Shown here in pieces: positions 49,696 to 58,943 of a stretch of 64,000 nucleotides of DNA; the stretch's first letter is position 1, and every line of letters begins with the position of its first letter. Made by a program: the position numbers and the translations under genes. Under the pieces are notes generated by a model. The model worked only from the letters and a program-made list of their open reading frames with translations, did no database searches and was not told where the DNA came from. Source of the DNA: Deltaproteobacteria bacterium (GTDB lineage Bacteria > Desulfobacterota > Deferrisomatia > Deferrisomatales > JACRMM01); assembly GCA_016214985.1 (NCBI GenBank), contig JACRMM010000061.1:1-64000 (forward strand). Reading direction: 5' to 3'.

Positions 49696-50448
49696 TTACT
49701 CCTCCTGAGGAAGAAAACGTTCAACGATCGACCCCACGGCCCGATAGGCCGGGGAGTCATCGGGAAGCTGAAAGGTGGGTCTCCCCTCCAGGTCAAACTG
49801 GTACACGGCAGGGTCGCTCGGCACCACACCGGCAAGCGTGAGCCCCAGGCGCTCGATCTCCCGGGCTGTCGCCTCTTCCAGTTCGCCGCCGACCCGGTTG
49901 ACGATCAGGGCGATCGTCCCGATGTTCAGCCGAAGCTCCGCCACGAGCTCCTGGATCCGCTTGGCCGCCTGGATGCCGCGGACCGACGAGTCCGTGACCG
50001 CAAACATCACATCCATGTTGTGCGTGGTCCGGCGGGACAGGTGCTCCATGCCGGCCTCGTTGTCGAGGACCACAAAGGAATAGCTGTCGGCGATCTCGTC
50101 CACGTACTTCTTGCAGAGCGTGTTCGCGTAGCAGTAGCAGCCCGGCCCCTCGGGACGACCCATCACGATCAGATCAAAGCCGTCGGCCTCGATCAGGCAC
50201 TCTTGAGTCCGGTAGTTGATGTAGGCGTCTTTCGTCATGCCCTGGGGTACGCTTCCCAGTCCTTCCCTGATCTGGCCGATGGTCTGGTGGACGCTCAGAC
50301 CGAGCACTTCGTTGAGGTTCATGTTGGCGTCCGCGTCCACGGCCAGCACCCGTCCGCGTCCACGGCTCACCAGGTAGCGGAGGATCATCCCCGCCACTGT
50401 CGTCTTGCCCGTACCGCCCTTGCCCGCAACTGCGATGTGAAAGCCCAT
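49696..50448 (-). CDS. cooC: CooC-type nickel-inserting ATPase
   Basis: Protein of 250 residues of the MinD/ParA-like ATPase group. The deviant P-loop is GKGGTGKTT (residues 9-17). The Cys-x-Cys nickel or zinc site is in PEGPGCYCYANTLC, and switch sequences are VLAVDADANMNLNEVLG and FVVLDNEAGMEHLSRRTT. CooC matures CO dehydrogenase or acetyl-CoA synthase by inserting nickel. AAAGGA precedes the ATG at 50448. Confidence 0.95.
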   Translation of the reverse strand: MGFHIAVAGKGGTGKTTVAGMILRYLVSRGRGRVLAVDADANMNLNEVLGLSVHQTIGQIREGLGSVPQGMTKDAYINYRTQECLIEADGFDLIVMGRPEGPGCYCYANTLCKKYVDEIADSYSFVVLDNEAGMEHLSRRTTHNMDVMFAVTDSSVRGIQAAKRIQELVAELRLNIGTIALIVNRVGGELEEATAREIERLGLTLAGVVPSDPAVYQFDLEGRPTFQLPDDSPAYRAVGSIVERFLPQEE

Positions 50449-50471
50449 GGAATCCTTTCTCCAATCACGCC

Positions 50472-52433
50472 CTACTGCATCAGCGCTTCCCTGGTCGCTT
50501 TGAGGCGCTCCGCTCGTACCGGGAACTCCTCCATTCGCGTGTGGGGAAGGAACAGGGCCGCAACGTACTCGTCCATGTAGATGTTCGACGCCGAGAGCTC
50601 GATGTTCGTGATCATCGTGGCGATCGTCTCCGCCTCCTCGACCTTGTCCTGGTAGAGCGCCGCCATGCGGCACCCGAGCAGGCTCGTGTTTCCGCCGTAG
50701 CTCACGATCTCGGGCTTCACCTCGGGCAAGAGCCCGATGGTCATCGCCTTCTCCACGTCGATGTACCGACCGAACCCTCCTGCGATGATGATCTTCTCGA
50801 GGTCATCAAAATGAAGTCCGACGCTCTTCAAGAGCACCGAGCAGGCGGCGTAGATCGACGCCTTGGTGCGGACGAGATTGTCGATGTCGGGCTCGCAGAC
50901 GACCAGATCCGAGTCGAGCTGGGTCTCGTCTTTCCAAGCCAGCACGAACTCCCAGCCGGTGTCTCCCTCCCGGATTCGCGGCGTGCGGGCCGCGAGCTCG
51001 CGGTTGATCTTCCCGTTCTGGGAGATCACCCCGGCGTCCTGGAACTCGGCGAGGCAGTCAATCATGCCCGAGCCGCAGATGCCTTTGGGCTTCACCTGGC
51101 CAATGGTCAGGATCATGGGCTCGAAATTCGCGCGATTGATGCGCACTTGCTCCACCGCGCCAAACGTCGCACGCATCCCGCACTTGACGCCGCCGCCCTC
51201 GAACGCCGGTCCGGCCGAGGCCGACGCCGACACCATCCAATCCTGGTTGCCGATGACGATCTCGCCGTTGGTTCCGACGTCCATGAACAGCGTGAGCTGC
51301 GGATGCAGATGGATGCCGGTCGCCAGAACGCCGGCCGTAATGTCGCCGCCCACGTAGGAGGCGACACAGGGCATGGCGTACCCGAGCACGTCGGCGGGTA
51401 GCGCGACCCCCAGCTCTGCGGGGCGGAACAGCGGGAAGAAGTTCGCCGCGGGCACGTAGGGTGCCTCGCGAATGTACTTCGGATTGAGCCCCAGGAAGAG
51501 CTGCGTCATCGTCGTGTTCCCGCCGAAGACCGCGTGGGTCACCGCGTCGGGGGTCACCCCCGACTTCTCGAAACACTCGCTGAGCACGCCGTTCATGGTC
51601 TTGACCGCCCGCTTCTGGAGCGTCTCGAGCCCGCCGGGCTTCAGCGCCTGGACAATGCGCGTGATCACGTCCTCGCCCAGGGAGATCTGGGAGTTGTAGT
51701 CGGCGGCGCGGACGACCTCCTCGCAGGTGTTGACGTCGAGCAGCGCCGCGTGGATCGTCGTGGTCCCGATGTCCACGGCCAGGGCGTAGGTTGCGTCCCG
51801 GGTGTCCCCCGCCTCGACCCTCGTGAGCCGGTGCCCGCCGCGGGTCCGGCACACGGTCGCGGTCACCGCCCAGTTCCGGTCGCGCAGGGTGGTCGACATG
51901 GAACGGAGGACCGAGTAATCCGGCGTGATCCGGGGGATCCCGAACTCCTTCTTCAGGGCATGGCCGATCCGCCCCATGTCGGAAACGTTGTTGTCCTCGG
52001 CGGGCGGCGAAAGCTCGAGGTAGTAGCGGACGACAGCAGGATCGCTCTTTTCCAGCGCATACTCGGCATCCAGCCGGGCCTCGGCCAGGACGTGCTCCTC
52101 GGTGGCCCTGGTGAGCTTGCGAGCCAGGACGTCCTTCTCGTACCGCGATTCGACCGGGACCTCCACCACGAGGTCCCCGAGCACCTCGGTCTGGCAGGCG
52201 AGGCGGTAACCGTGTTCCCAGTCCGCGTCGGACAGCTTCGAGGAAGGAGCGGACCGATTCTCGCCCTGGAGGATCTTGACCTTGCACTTGCCGCACGTCC
52301 CGGCTCCCCCGCAGGAGGCGTTGACGTGGACGCCGGCGACCATCGCGAGGCGGAGAAGGTTCTCCGCTTCGCGGTAGACGTCGATGGACACGCCATCGGG
52401 TTCGAACCGCACGGTGTAGCGCTTTTCGGGCAA
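50472..52433 (-). CDS. acsV: Corrinoid activation protein AcsV (RACo-like)
   Basis: Protein of 653 residues. Residues 1-95 form a plant-type [2Fe-2S] ferredoxin domain (ASCGGAGTCGKCKVKILQG, then RLACQTEV). After a linker of about 120 residues comes an ASKHA-family ATPase (YALAVDIGTTTIHAALLDV, HAVFGGNTTMTQLFLGL, LTLFMDVGTNGEIVIGN, IIAGGFGRYIDVEKAM). Such proteins use ATP to reduce the inactive Co(II) corrinoid protein back to Co(I). The start is a TTG at 52433 with only a weak ribosome site. Confidence 0.95.
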   Translation of the reverse strand: MPEKRYTVRFEPDGVSIDVYREAENLLRLAMVAGVHVNASCGGAGTCGKCKVKILQGENRSAPSSKLSDADWEHGYRLACQTEVLGDLVVEVPVESRYEKDVLARKLTRATEEHVLAEARLDAEYALEKSDPAVVRYYLELSPPAEDNNVSDMGRIGHALKKEFGIPRITPDYSVLRSMSTTLRDRNWAVTATVCRTRGGHRLTRVEAGDTRDATYALAVDIGTTTIHAALLDVNTCEEVVRAADYNSQISLGEDVITRIVQALKPGGLETLQKRAVKTMNGVLSECFEKSGVTPDAVTHAVFGGNTTMTQLFLGLNPKYIREAPYVPAANFFPLFRPAELGVALPADVLGYAMPCVASYVGGDITAGVLATGIHLHPQLTLFMDVGTNGEIVIGNQDWMVSASASAGPAFEGGGVKCGMRATFGAVEQVRINRANFEPMILTIGQVKPKGICGSGMIDCLAEFQDAGVISQNGKINRELAARTPRIREGDTGWEFVLAWKDETQLDSDLVVCEPDIDNLVRTKASIYAACSVLLKSVGLHFDDLEKIIIAGGFGRYIDVEKAMTIGLLPEVKPEIVSYGGNTSLLGCRMAALYQDKVEEAETIATMITNIELSASNIYMDEYVAALFLPHTRMEEFPVRAERLKATREALMQ

Positions 52434-52463
52434 GGCCTATTCCCAGGAGAAGGCCGGAAGAAC

Positions 52464-52489
52464 CGGGGGGACGCTGGCACGTCCCCCCG
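52464..52489. repeat. Intercistronic hairpin fhs-acsV
   Basis: CGGGGGGACG (52464-52473), six bases, CGTCCCCCCG (52480-52489): a perfect 10 bp stem between fhs and acsV, no U-tract in the direction of transcription. Confidence 0.75.
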
Positions 52490-52512
52490 TCAAGAAAATT
52501 ACCCTCGAACGG

Positions 52513-54246
52513 TTAGAAGAGGCCCTTGATCCGGCCGGTGTCGGTATCAATGTCCACATACCGGTACGCCGGATCCGCCGAAAGCCCCGGCATGGTTTGC
52601 ATGATGCCGAGCAGCGGGTACAGGAAGCCGGCACCTAGGCTCGCGCGGATGTCGCGGATCGGTACGCGGAAGCCCCGCGGCCGGCCCTTCAGAGTGAGAT
52701 CATGGCTCAGGGATAGGTGGGTCTTGGCCATGCACAGGGGGAGCTTGTCGTAGCCGAGCTCGGTGAACTTCTTGATCTTCTCCTCGGCTTCGGGCATGTA
52801 GTCCACCCCGTCGGCCCCATAGATCTTGGTGGCAATAACCTCGATCTTCTGCTTGATGGACCAGTCGTCCGGGTAGAGGAACTGGAAGTTGTTGGGCTCT
52901 TCGCAGGCCTTGACGACTTCCTGGGCGGCCTCTTCGGCCCCTGCGCCGCCGTGCATCCACACCTCGATCGGCACCGAGGCGCTGGCGCCGGCCTTCTCGG
53001 CGCGCTTCTGGATGATCGCAACCTCTTCGTCCCGATCAAAGGCGAACCGGTTGATCGTGTTGACAACCGGCACGCCGAACAGCTTCATGTTCTCGATGTG
53101 CTTCTCCAGGTTCTCAATGCCCTTCTCCAGGTAGTTGTAATGCTCCTTCGTCATCTCCTGGGCCAGCTGCTTCGGCGTGAACTTCGAGATCTCACTCCAA
53201 GGCATGCCGTGCATCTTGAGAGCCCGCACGGTGCAGGTGATCACCACGCAACTCGGCTTGAACCCGCCATACCGGCAGGTGATGTCCATGAATTTCTCGG
53301 CGCCCATGTCGGCCGCGAACCCGGACTCCGTCACCACGTAGTCGCCGAGCTTCAGGGCGACCCGGTCTGCAATGATCGAGTTGTTGCCATGGGCGATGTT
53401 GGCAAAGGGGCCGGCGTGCACAAGGGCAGGGTTGCCCTCGAGGCTCTGGATCAGGTTGGGCTTGAGGGCGTCCTTCATGAGGGCGGTCATGGCACCCGCC
53501 ACCTTGAGGTCCTCGGTGGTCACGGGCTTCCCGTCGTAGGTGTAGCCGAGCAGCATGCGGCCCATCCGCGCCCGCAGGTCCTTCAGGTCCGTGGCCAGAG
53601 CCAAGATGGCCATGACCTCGGAGGCCACTGCAATGTCGAAGCCAGTCTGACGGGGAATCCCGTTCAGCTTCCCGCCCAGGCCGATGACGATCTGCCGCAG
53701 GGACCGGTCGTTGAGGTCGACGACGCGGTTCCACTGGATCGTGAGGGGGTCGATGTTCAGCGGATTGCCGTGCATCAGCGACGTGTCAAGGGCCGCGGAG
53801 CAAAGGTTGTGGGTGATCGTCACGGCGTGGATGTCGCCGGTGAAGTGGAGGTTGAGGTCCTCCATGGGCACGATCTGGGAGTACCCGCCGCCGGCCGCGC
53901 CGCCCTTGATGCCGAAGACGGGGCCGAGGCTCGGCTCGCGCAGGGCGAGCATCGCGTTCTTGCCGATGCGGTTCAGGGCCTCGTAGAGGCCGATGGAGGT
54001 GACGGTCTTGCCCTCGCCGAGGGGCGTCGGCGTGCAGGCCGTGACGTCGATCAGCTTCCCGTCCGGCTTGCCCTTGAGGCGCTCCAGCACCCCCATGTAG
54101 TCGATCTTCGCCTTGTAGTTCCCGTAGTACTCCAGTTCGCTCTCCAAGAGGCCCGCCTTCTGGGCGATCTCCCGGATGTGCTTCATCTTGTGCCCCTGCG
54201 CGATCTCCAGGTCAGATGGGACGTTCTTGGGCTCTAGCTTCGCCAT
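52513..54246 (-). CDS. fhs: Formate-tetrahydrofolate ligase
   Basis: Protein of 577 residues. It begins AKLEPKNVPSDLEIAQGHKMKHIREIA; the ATP site is TPLGEGKTVTSIGL, followed by REPSLGPVFGIKGGAAGGGYSQ, GNPLNIDPLTIQWNRVVDLNDRSLRQI and KTHLSLSHDLTLKGRPRGF (family patterns). It ligates formate to THF with ATP, the first step of the methyl branch. folD and metF are not in this window. First gene of the Wood-Ljungdahl operon; GGGAGGAG precedes the ATG. Confidence 0.98.
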   Translation of the reverse strand: MAKLEPKNVPSDLEIAQGHKMKHIREIAQKAGLLESELEYYGNYKAKIDYMGVLERLKGKPDGKLIDVTACTPTPLGEGKTVTSIGLYEALNRIGKNAMLALREPSLGPVFGIKGGAAGGGYSQIVPMEDLNLHFTGDIHAVTITHNLCSAALDTSLMHGNPLNIDPLTIQWNRVVDLNDRSLRQIVIGLGGKLNGIPRQTGFDIAVASEVMAILALATDLKDLRARMGRMLLGYTYDGKPVTTEDLKVAGAMTALMKDALKPNLIQSLEGNPALVHAGPFANIAHGNNSIIADRVALKLGDYVVTESGFAADMGAEKFMDITCRYGGFKPSCVVITCTVRALKMHGMPWSEISKFTPKQLAQEMTKEHYNYLEKGIENLEKHIENMKLFGVPVVNTINRFAFDRDEEVAIIQKRAEKAGASASVPIEVWMHGGAGAEEAAQEVVKACEEPNNFQFLYPDDWSIKQKIEVIATKIYGADGVDYMPEAEEKIKKFTELGYDKLPLCMAKTHLSLSHDLTLKGRPRGFRVPIRDIRASLGAGFLYPLLGIMQTMPGLSADPAYRYVDIDTDTGRIKGLF

Positions 54247-54594
54247 CTCTGCTCCTCCCTACGGTCGGCCAAGCGGCCTTCAGGGGTTTACGCGCCGATT
54301 TGAGCGCGAATCATCTGCGGACGCAAACGCCGGAGATCGGCGAGCGCGGGTCGCGAGAGGTTCCCTTGGACAGAGGGGGCGTTCAAAGACACCGAGCCGT
54401 CCGCGTTGCGCGGACGACGACCGCAAGCCCCTCCCAGAGACGGCAACCCTTCGCTGAGGCAATCGACCTCAGCACGTGGGGTCCTACGAAAAGAAGACCA
54501 ATCGTGCAGGTGCTCGGGTCAACCTTCCTACCGACTTCCGCTGCACCAAAACACTGAGGGTCCGACTGGCGTTTCCCGGACCTGAAGCGGCGTC
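54247..54594 (-). other. Structured 5' leader of the Wood-Ljungdahl operon
   Basis: About 348 bp between the strong promoter and the fhs start, with no convincing gene. It contains two perfect hairpins: GCTGAGG/CCTCAGC around seven bases (54453-54473) and CGTCCGCG/CGCGGACG around three (54398-54416). A smaller GGCC/GGCC stem lies near the ribosome site (about 54262-54273). I do not recognise a known riboswitch class. The length and structure suggest regulation by RNA folding, which is inference. Confidence 0.5.
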
Positions 54595-54624
54595 AGCATA
54601 CAGGCCGGTTCTCCGGAGTGTCAA
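54595..54624 (-). promoter_or_regulatory. Promoter of the Wood-Ljungdahl operon
   Basis: Minus strand TTGACA (54624-54619), an 18 bp spacer and TATGCT (54600-54595). The best sigma70 match in the gap upstream of fhs, about 350 bp before its start codon. Confidence 0.65.
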
Positions 54625-54787
54625 GCGGATTTTCACCGCTTTTTGCCCCGGAAACTGGCCCTTGTCTCCTTGTGAAAGGAGGCACTCACCGCGGCGCCCG
54701 CCCGCCCCCGTCGGCCGAGCTCGGCACCGATCCCCAGACCCCACCGTCGGTCGGGCCGATCGGCCGGTCGCAGGCGCACCGATTCGT

Positions 54788-55438
54788 TCACCCTTTGGGC
54801 CGGTACTGGTCCCAGTCGGCCAGGAACCGCTCGATGCCGATGTCGGTCAGCGGGTGCCGGGTCATGGCCTCGATCACCTTGAAGGGGATCGTCGCCACGT
54901 CGGCTCCGGCGAGCGCCGCCTCCACCACATGGATCGGGTGGCGCACGCTCGCCACGATGACTTCCGTGGCAAAGGCGTAGTTTCGATAGATGGAGACGAT
55001 CTGGTGGATCAGGTCCATCCCGTCCTGCCCCTGGTCGTCGAGCCGTCCCACGAACGGGCTCACGAACGTCGCCCCCGCCTTCGCCGCCAGAAGCGCCTGG
55101 GGCGCGGAGAAGACGAGGGTGACGTTGGTTCGGATCCCCTCGCCCGCCAGGGTGCGGACGGCCTTCAACCCCTCGCTCGTCATGGGGACCTTCACCACGA
55201 TGCTCTCATGGATCGCCGCGAGCTCGCGCGCCTCTGGGATCATCTGCTCCGCCCCGAGACTGACGGCCTCGGCGCTGACCGGACCCTCCACCGCCCCGCA
55301 GATCTCCAAGAGCACCTCCCGAAAGGGCCGCCCCTCCTTGGCCACCAGGGTCGGATTGGTGGTCACCCCGTCGACGACGCCCAGGGCGGCGGCGCGGCGA
55401 ATCTCTGCGACGTTGGCCGTATCGATGAAGATCTTCAT
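54788..55438 (-). CDS. Fructose-6-phosphate aldolase / transaldolase-like protein
   Basis: Protein of 216 residues, typical for the short transaldolase/FSA subfamily: MKIFIDTANVAEIRRAAALG, VDGVTTNPTLVAKEG, the Schiff-base lysine in SIVVKVPMTSEGLKAV, NVTLVFSAPQALLAAKAGATFVSPFVGRLDD (family pattern) and ATIPFKVIEAMTRHPLTDIGIERFLADW. It exchanges three-carbon units between sugar phosphates, or splits fructose 6-phosphate. The ATG at 55438 has GAAGGAGCA upstream. It reads toward the acs promoter region. Confidence 0.93.
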   Translation of the reverse strand: MKIFIDTANVAEIRRAAALGVVDGVTTNPTLVAKEGRPFREVLLEICGAVEGPVSAEAVSLGAEQMIPEARELAAIHESIVVKVPMTSEGLKAVRTLAGEGIRTNVTLVFSAPQALLAAKAGATFVSPFVGRLDDQGQDGMDLIHQIVSIYRNYAFATEVIVASVRHPIHVVEAALAGADVATIPFKVIEAMTRHPLTDIGIERFLADWDQYRPKG

Positions 55439-55520
55439 GATTGCTCCTTCGAGGCGGCCCCGAGCGCTCCGCCGGCAGCGTTCGGGTTGGAGCCCGAGCC
55501 AGTGAACGGGGGACGAGCGG

Positions 55521-56180
55521 CTAGAAACGATACCCGACCGTTGCGTAGCCGGCGGCCTCGTCGATGAGGTGGATCTCACCGGAGAAGTAGATATTGGGGC
55601 TGACGAAGTAGTCGGCGCCGCCGAAGATACCGATGAAGTTCTTGTTGTGGTAGTCGTCGACCCGGCCCTTCCCTTTGTAGTCGGCGTATGAAACCCCGAA
55701 CCCGCCGAAGGGGTAGAAGAACCCGGAGGTACCGCTCGCGCCGTACTGCTTGACCACGTAAGTGACGGCGCGGTAGTTCGTCCGCCGGACGTCTCCCACC
55801 GTCAGGTACTCCGCCTCCAGATTCAAGACGAGTTGCAGCGAGCCGTCGCCGGACCGAACCATCCCCCACCGCAGCCCCGCGCCCGCGCTCCCTCCGCGGC
55901 CGGCCCGGTAGTCGGCCTTGTCGATGTCGATGTCCGACATCCCGAGCGTCCCATAGACGCCGAGGTCGTTCAGCACCCCGTACTCGGCCCGCAGGAGGTT
56001 ACGAAACAAGCTTGCCGAGTCGTCCCTGCCATCCTTCACGGTCTGCTCCGTGTAGGCGACCGTCAACGAGGTCGTCAGCCCTCGCTGTTCGACAGGCCAG
56101 GCCAGGCCGCCGACCTGCGCCGCACGGCAGGGAAGCGCGGTCAACAGGCCGAAGAGAACACCAGCGGTTCGAAGCTTCAT
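55521..56180 (-). CDS. Outer-membrane beta-barrel protein
   Basis: Protein of 219 residues with a signal peptide (TAGVLFGLLTALPCRA). The rest alternates short amphipathic strands with turns (LTTSLTVAYTEQTVKDG, LLRAEYGVLNDLGVYGTLGMSDIDID, AGAGLRWGMVRSGDGSLQLVLNLEAEYLTVG as family-like strands) and ends in YRF, an aromatic C-terminal residue that marks outer-membrane proteins for the BAM complex. It probably forms an 8-10 strand barrel. Function unknown. GGAGGATC precedes the ATG. Confidence 0.8.
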   Translation of the reverse strand: MKLRTAGVLFGLLTALPCRAAQVGGLAWPVEQRGLTTSLTVAYTEQTVKDGRDDSASLFRNLLRAEYGVLNDLGVYGTLGMSDIDIDKADYRAGRGGSAGAGLRWGMVRSGDGSLQLVLNLEAEYLTVGDVRRTNYRAVTYVVKQYGASGTSGFFYPFGGFGVSYADYKGKGRVDDYHNKNFIGIFGGADYFVSPNIYFSGEIHLIDEAAGYATVGYRF

Positions 56181-56387
56181 GCGATCCTCCTTCGGGCATC
56201 GGGTTTTGCGGGCCGGGCCTCGTCGACGCGGTCGTCGTCCGCCCGGCATCCTCGCGAGGAGTGGGTGTACCACATCGCCGGGAATCCTCCAAGCGGCTCG
56301 CCCGTCTTGATTTGGCTACCCCCCTGGTGTTAGCGTAGGCCCCTTTGTTCGACCGGGGCCCACGCGCCCCTCTTTGGAGATCAAACC

Positions 56388-58286
56388 ATGCTCGACGTGA
56401 TCCGCAAGAATGTTCGTCATCCGTACATCCAGGCGCTCCTGGGAATGGTCATCCTCGTGTTCATCCTCTTCTTCGGCTGGAGCGTGAGCAGCCAGAAACC
56501 CACCTACGTGGCCAAGGTGAACGGCGACGTCATCGGGTACCGCGCGTACCAGCAAGCCTACGATGGAATGATGAAGATCTACCAGGAGGCCTTCGGCGCC
56601 GAGGCGTCGGCGGACAAACTACGCCAGCTCGGCGTGGGGCGCCGCGCTCTGGACCAGCTCGTCGACCAGACGCTGCTGATGCAGGAGGCGGACCGACGTG
56701 ACCTGACCGTCAGCAACGAGGAGCTCCAGGCAGCCATCCAGGCCGTCCCGGTATTCCTCGATCAGGGACGCTTCGTGAAGGACCGCTATCTGCGGGTCCT
56801 CGAAGCGAACCGGATCACACCCAAGGAGTTCGAAGAGGAGAAGCGCCGGGAGATCCTTCTCAACAAGGTCGAGCAGTCGATCCGAGCCGAGGCCAAGGTT
56901 TCCGACGCAGACGTGCACAAGGAGTACGAGGAGCGCAACACCAAGATCGACGTCGAGTTCGTCGCTTTCGATCCGGCAGCCCTCAAACAGACCCTTCGGC
57001 CCTCGGAGTCCGACCTTCGGGCCTACTTCGACGCCAACAAGGAGTCGTACCGGACACCGGAGAAGCGGATCGCCCGTTTTGTGCTCTTCGCGCCCGACGC
57101 CTACCTCGCCTCCGTGAGCGTCAGCGACCAGGAGATCAGCCAGGAGTTCGCAGCCCGCTCGGAGCAGTTCGCCGAGAAGGAGGCCGTGAGGGCCCGGCAC
57201 ATCCTCTTGAAGGTTGAGCCGGGGGCGAAGCCGGAGGACGAGGCCAAGGTAAAGAAGCGTGCCGAGGCGGTGCTCAAGGAGGCCCGCGCCACGAAAGACT
57301 TCGGTGCCCTTGCCCGCAAGTATTCCGAAGACCCCGGCTCCAAAGACAAGGGCGGCGAGCTGGGGCTGTTCGGCCGAGGCCAGATGGTTCCGGAGTTCGA
57401 GAAGGCGGCCTTCGCCCTCAAGCCGGGTCAGGTGAGCGATCTGGTCAAGACCTCCTTCGGGTACCACATCATCGAGGTCGAAGAGCACCGGGCCGGCGGA
57501 GAGAAGACCCTTGAGCAGGTGCGGCCCCAGATCGAGGCCGATCTGAAGAAACGAAAGGCCTTGGAGGAGGCCTACAAGGCGGCCGACCGGACGCTCATGG
57601 AACTGGAGGATCGCAAGCAGACCTGGGACGGCCTCCGGAAGTCCGTCACCGTGGAGACGTCCCCCCCGATCACCCGAGGACAGCCGGTACCCGGCGTGGC
57701 CAAGCCCGCCGAGTTCGCGGCCCAGGCGTTCTCGCTCGACCCCCAGAAGCCGGGGAACCTTTTTGAGACCGAGCGGGGCACCTACCTCGTCGGCGTGGAG
57801 AAGGTCCTGTCCCCCGCGATCCCTCCCCTCGAAGAGGTCAAGGCCCAGGTGGAGGAGCGCTATCGGGACGCCGAATCGAGGAAGCTCGCCGAGAAGAACG
57901 CCGAGGCGTTCCTCGCGGCAGCCCGGACGAGCGGCTGGGACGCAGCCGTCAAGCAGGCCGGCGTCAAGCCCGCGAAGACCGGGTGGTTCGCGCGAAAGGG
58001 CGGCGCCCCTCCGGCGGCGAGCTGGCCGGCCGAGATCCGCGACGCCGCCTTTTCCCTGGCTTCGGTCGGCGCCCTGGCCGCCAAGCCCTACCCGGCCGAC
58101 GGAAAGGTCTACGCGCTGCGGCTGGCCGGCAAGACTGCGGCCGACCCCGGCGGATTCGACACCCAGAAGGAGGCCCTTCGCGCGCAACTCCTGCCGGCCA
58201 AGCAGATGGAGCACCTTCAGGAGACGCTCAAGCGGCTCCGCAGCGAGGCCAAGATCAAGATCAACGAGGAGCTCCTGATCTCCTAA
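56388..58286 (+). CDS. ppiD: PpiD/SurA-type periplasmic peptidyl-prolyl isomerase
   Basis: Protein of 632 residues. A single N-terminal anchor (YIQALLGMVILVFILFFGWSV) is followed by a SurA_N-like helical domain (VNGDVIGYRAYQQAYDGMMKIYQEAF), a parvulin domain at about 260-365 (VRARHILLKVEPGA, ARKYSEDPGSKDKGGELGLFGRGQMVPEFEKAAF, TSFGYHIIEVEEHR) and a second, degenerate PPIase-like C-terminal region. PpiD is an inner-membrane-anchored chaperone near the SecYEG exit that helps fold exported outer-membrane proteins. Length and layout agree with the family. Confidence 0.93.
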   Translation: MLDVIRKNVRHPYIQALLGMVILVFILFFGWSVSSQKPTYVAKVNGDVIGYRAYQQAYDGMMKIYQEAFGAEASADKLRQLGVGRRALDQLVDQTLLMQEADRRDLTVSNEELQAAIQAVPVFLDQGRFVKDRYLRVLEANRITPKEFEEEKRREILLNKVEQSIRAEAKVSDADVHKEYEERNTKIDVEFVAFDPAALKQTLRPSESDLRAYFDANKESYRTPEKRIARFVLFAPDAYLASVSVSDQEISQEFAARSEQFAEKEAVRARHILLKVEPGAKPEDEAKVKKRAEAVLKEARATKDFGALARKYSEDPGSKDKGGELGLFGRGQMVPEFEKAAFALKPGQVSDLVKTSFGYHIIEVEEHRAGGEKTLEQVRPQIEADLKKRKALEEAYKAADRTLMELEDRKQTWDGLRKSVTVETSPPITRGQPVPGVAKPAEFAAQAFSLDPQKPGNLFETERGTYLVGVEKVLSPAIPPLEEVKAQVEERYRDAESRKLAEKNAEAFLAAARTSGWDAAVKQAGVKPAKTGWFARKGGAPPAASWPAEIRDAAFSLASVGALAAKPYPADGKVYALRLAGKTAADPGGFDTQKEALRAQLLPAKQMEHLQETLKRLRSEAKIKINEELLIS

Positions 58287-58301
58287 GGATCGTCTCCCGC
58301 T

Positions 58302-58347
58302 CCTTGAGCGAAGGGGGCCGCCCCAGGGCGGCCCTCTTCGCTCAAGG
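58302..58347. terminator. Bidirectional hairpin after ppiD
   Basis: Outer arms CCTTGAGCGAAG (58302-58313) and CTTCGCTCAAGG (58336-58347) with an inner GGCCGCCC/GGGCGGCC stem, between convergent genes. Long and nearly perfect, but with little U-tract. Confidence 0.8.
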
Positions 58348-58361
58348 AACACCCCACCCCA

Positions 58362-58943
58362 TCAGGGTTGGGCGAGCCCCAGCATCCCTTTCTTCAGCTC
58401 CGCGCCCGGCGGAACCTCGCCCAGCCAGATCGACCACACGGCCTCCATGAAGTCCTTGCCCTCCACAACGCCCCGCGGGCTTCCGGCCAGGGTGACCTTC
58501 ACTCCCTCCCCCGGCAGGTAGGTAAAGGCGAGCTCCTGCCCCTTCTTCACGTCCCCTGCCGCGATCGCCAGAAAGGCATCGATCCGGGACTTCAGCGCCC
58601 CCAACCGACCCTGGGAGTTCTTGAAGAACCCCTCTTCGAAGGCCTCCCGCATCTTCGGGCCGTCCACGTCCCGCAAGAACGTCAGGGAAATCCGCTTCGG
58701 CTCGTCCGCGCGCACAGCGGCGGACGCGTCGCTCGTGGGCACGGTCAGGTACAGGGCCCCAACGTACACCGAGAAGACGAACTTCTTGCGCAGCCCTGCT
58801 CCCTGGAGCTTGAGCGTCTTGCCCTCCGCGGAAATCGACAGGGGGAGGTTGACCCCCTGGTAGAGGAGTCCGTGACCCGGACGCGGGGCCGCGAGGCACG
58901 CGGCGAGCAGGGCGAAGCCGGCGAGGCGGGCGGTGCGTTGCAT
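58362..58943 (-). CDS. Chalcone-isomerase-like periplasmic protein
   Basis: Protein of 193 residues with a signal peptide (LAGFALLAACLAAPRPGHG). The mature part has the bacterial chalcone-isomerase-like layout: LKLQGAGLRKKFVFSVYVGALYL, ISLTFLRDVDGPKMREAFEEGFFKNS, AFTYLPGEGVKVTLAGSPRGVVEGKDFMEAVWSIWLGEVP (family pattern F.YLPG.G..V...G). Bacterial members are not flavonoid enzymes, and the function of most is unknown. GGAGG precedes the ATG at 58943. Divergent from the fatty-acyl-CoA gene at 59122. Confidence 0.88.
   Translation of the reverse strand: MQRTARLAGFALLAACLAAPRPGHGLLYQGVNLPLSISAEGKTLKLQGAGLRKKFVFSVYVGALYLTVPTSDASAAVRADEPKRISLTFLRDVDGPKMREAFEEGFFKNSQGRLGALKSRIDAFLAIAAGDVKKGQELAFTYLPGEGVKVTLAGSPRGVVEGKDFMEAVWSIWLGEVPPGAELKKGMLGLAQP

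Noticed and set aside
54247..54594. A THF or cobalamin riboswitch upstream of fhs.
   Set aside because: I do not find the conserved core strings of either class; the leader is reported only as structured and unclassified.
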